From an uncultured bacterium (GTDB lineage Bacteria; Verrucomicrobiota; Kiritimatiellia; RFP12; UBA1067): a stretch of DNA of 7,148 nt. The notes beneath the pieces were generated by a model, which saw only the letters and a list, made by a program, of their open reading frames with translations, made no database searches and was not told the origin of the DNA. Position 1 is the first letter of the stretch; every line of letters begins with the position of its first letter. The DNA lies in NCBI GenBank assembly GCA_902779075.1, contig CACZAK010000218.1, forward strand, positions 1 through 7,148. The letters run 5' to 3'. Both the position numbers and the translations under genes were made by a program. Positions 5,865 to 7,148 of this stretch are shown here, in pieces.

Positions 5865-5869
5865 GTCCA

Positions 5870-7148
5870 TCAATAGACGATGAGCATTGCTCCGCCAGCG
5901 ATGTAGATGATCTTGACGCCCGTGGCATCTGGTTCAATCTTGAAGCGACGGCTACTCTCGGAGTCAAGCGTGAACGTGGCGCTCGGCTGCGATTCCCACG
6001 TCACGACGTAGGGATTCGCGCTCTTCGCAATCGTCCGCAGATCCGTCCGCCCGGAGAGATCGAGCGTTATCGCCGCGCCGGACTCGAACGACCCCGAATT
6101 GGCGCCGATGAGCCCGGTCAATGTGAGCGTGTGCCCACTGAGATCGATAGCCGCGCCGTTATCCACCGTCAGGTTGGCGTACGTCAGGTCGTTCGCCGTG
6201 GATACCGTCTGGAGCCACGGTGCGCACACCACGGCGTCCGTCCCGTTCGGCAGGCCGCCGCACCAGTTCGCCGCGTTGTCAAGCGAGGCGTCATCCGCCT
6301 CGTTGCGCCACACCGAAAGCATGCGCGTCGTCGAGGACGCAACCAGATCGGTGCCGGAGTGCGAGTAGAAGATCACGCCGGAGACCGCGTCGTACAGTCC
6401 GGCCCTATCGCCCTTCACGCACGGGATGAAGTGGCGCTGGATGCGGCGCACGCCGTCGGAGCCGGTCCGCCAGAGCTTCAGTTCGTAGAACTTGGAAGCG
6501 CCCTCGCCCCACTTGCCGCCGCTGCCGTGAGCGGCGAACATCCAGATCGTCATGCCGGTGTCGCCACTGGCGGAGACGTTGCTGGGGCTTTGAGCGGTCG
6601 TGCCGTCCACGGTTATCGTCATCTGGGAACCGGCGGGCACCTCAGACACGATCAAATGCCTGCCACTGTTCACCGCGATACCAGTCTTGACCTCGCCGCT
6701 GCCAAGCGCCTGCCCGCCGATTGTGCCCAGAGTCTGAAGCAGAAAGCAGTGGCCATTTCCGTAGACAGCGAGCGGGGCGTTTCCGCTGATCCAGTCGATG
6801 TCAGCCTCGGACTTCACGCCGGCCCTGCCGTCCACGCCGGTGTCAACCCACTGGCTGCCGTCGGATTCAACGTATTCGACGAAGGCATCGGGCTTGCTCC
6901 TCTCGACGACCGGACCCGCCTCGAGCGGCGTGCCGGAGCCGGACGAGAAGAACTTGTCGTTCACGCGGTCGTAGAGTCCGGCGACGTTGTCCTTGATTCC
7001 TGGGACATAGTCGCGCATCAGCGCACCATTTGCGCCGTATATCTTGAGGCCGTAGAGCTTCGCGGTGCTGTATTCGCCTGCGTTACCTACAGTTCCGCCA
7101 TAATGTACGGCGAAGATATACAGGTCGGACGGGTTGACGCCGCTTCGG
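5870..7148 (-). CDS. Secreted/surface protein with tandem LamG-like (concanavalin A-like) modules, N-terminus beyond window
   Basis: 425 residues are readable; the frame is open to the right edge, so the start and any signal peptide are missing. Residues 1-75 are the end of one jelly-roll module (IFAVHYGG, AKLYGLKIYG, then RDYVPG...AGLYD...FFSSGSGT). A full second module runs from about 86 (PDAFVEYVESDGSQWVDTGV) to 268 (RHFIPC...AGLYD...FYSHSGTDL). This start-and-end signature is common in gut bacterial and phage adhesive beta-sandwich proteins and usually implies carbohydrate or surface binding. Residues 280-307 (WRNEADDASLDNAANWCGGLPNGTDAVV) begin a different beta-rich segment resembling the N-terminal part of autotransporter-like repeats. 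The C-terminus is hydrophobic (GGAMLIVY). Its TGA lies 17 nt before the peptidase 2 start, so the two are probably co-transcribed. Ligand unknown. Confidence 0.8.
   Translation of the reverse strand, partial: RSGVNPSDLYIFAVHYGGTVGNAGEYSTAKLYGLKIYGANGALMRDYVPGIKDNVAGLYDRVNDKFFSSGSGTPLEAGPVVERSKPDAFVEYVESDGSQWVDTGVDGRAGVKSEADIDWISGNAPLAVYGNGHCFLLQTLGTIGGQALGSGEVKTGIAVNSGRHLIVSEVPAGSQMTITVDGTTAQSPSNVSASGDTGMTIWMFAAHGSGGKWGEGASKFYELKLWRTGSDGVRRIQRHFIPCVKGDRAGLYDAVSGVIFYSHSGTDLVASSTTRMLSVWRNEADDASLDNAANWCGGLPNGTDAVVCAPWLQTVSTANDLTYANLTVDNGAAIDLSGHTLTLTGLIGANSGSFESGAAITLDLSGRTDLRTIAKSANPYVVTWESQPSATFTLDSESSRRFKIEPDATGVKIIYIAGGAMLIVY

Noticed and set aside
5853..5873. Longer start of peptidase 2 at TTG 5873 or ATG 5870
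   Set aside because: These add a hydrophilic, Trp-containing extension before the signal peptide. The AGGTGG site 6 nt before ATG 5852 fits better. Overlap with the upstream stop leaves some doubt.
4668..5876. 402-residue plus-strand open frame
   Set aside because: Antisense to peptidase 2, rich in Arg, Ala and Val, with no recognisable domain.

Overview
All recognisable genes in this window lie on the minus strand. The plus-strand open frames are shadows of them. In transcription order (right to left) they are: a surface or secreted protein with jelly-roll (LamG/concanavalin A-like) modules, cut by the right edge (7148-5870); a complete C10-family (streptopain-like) cysteine peptidase with a pro-domain and several accessory domains (5852-3414); a complete DUF234-type AAA+ ATPase with a C-terminal PD-(D/E)xK nuclease-like domain (3050-1629); and a second C10 peptidase with no pro-domain, whose C-terminus runs off the left edge (1338-1).

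The DNA is GC-rich. The combination of C10 peptidases, CarboxypepD_reg and CHB_HEX-type add-on domains, modules beginning with a YVESDGxQWxDxGV motif and ending FIPC...GLYD, and GC-rich hairpin repeats between genes suggests an uncultured, gut-type member of the Kiritimatiellota/Verrucomicrobiota-Lentisphaerota group. This is inference from style of gene content; no marker gene is present.

Layout: the jelly-roll gene and peptidase 2 are separated by only 17 nt and probably form one transcript. Peptidase 2 ends at 3414 and is followed by a 363-nt gene-free stretch (3051-3413). From right to left this holds a GC-hairpin repeat (copy B), an array of 7-bp units, an 85-nt inverted repeat, and an AT-rich control region. 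The control region has three copies of a 17-bp motif and a good sigma70-type promoter for the ATPase. Downstream of the ATPase (1339-1628, 290 nt without a gene) are repeat copy A, a pair of 14-bp direct repeats, and a second sigma70-type promoter with an extended -10 for peptidase 1.

The two peptidases and the jelly-roll protein look like an export-and-degrade surface system: secreted cysteine proteases joined to, or co-transcribed with, adhesive or ligand-binding modules. The ATPase looks unrelated in function. It has its own promoter and operator-like sites and is bracketed by two copies of the same intergenic repeat in the same orientation, so it may be an independently inserted, self-regulated unit. 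The most unusual signals are the triple operator at the ATPase promoter and the C10 peptidase without its usual inhibitory pro-domain.
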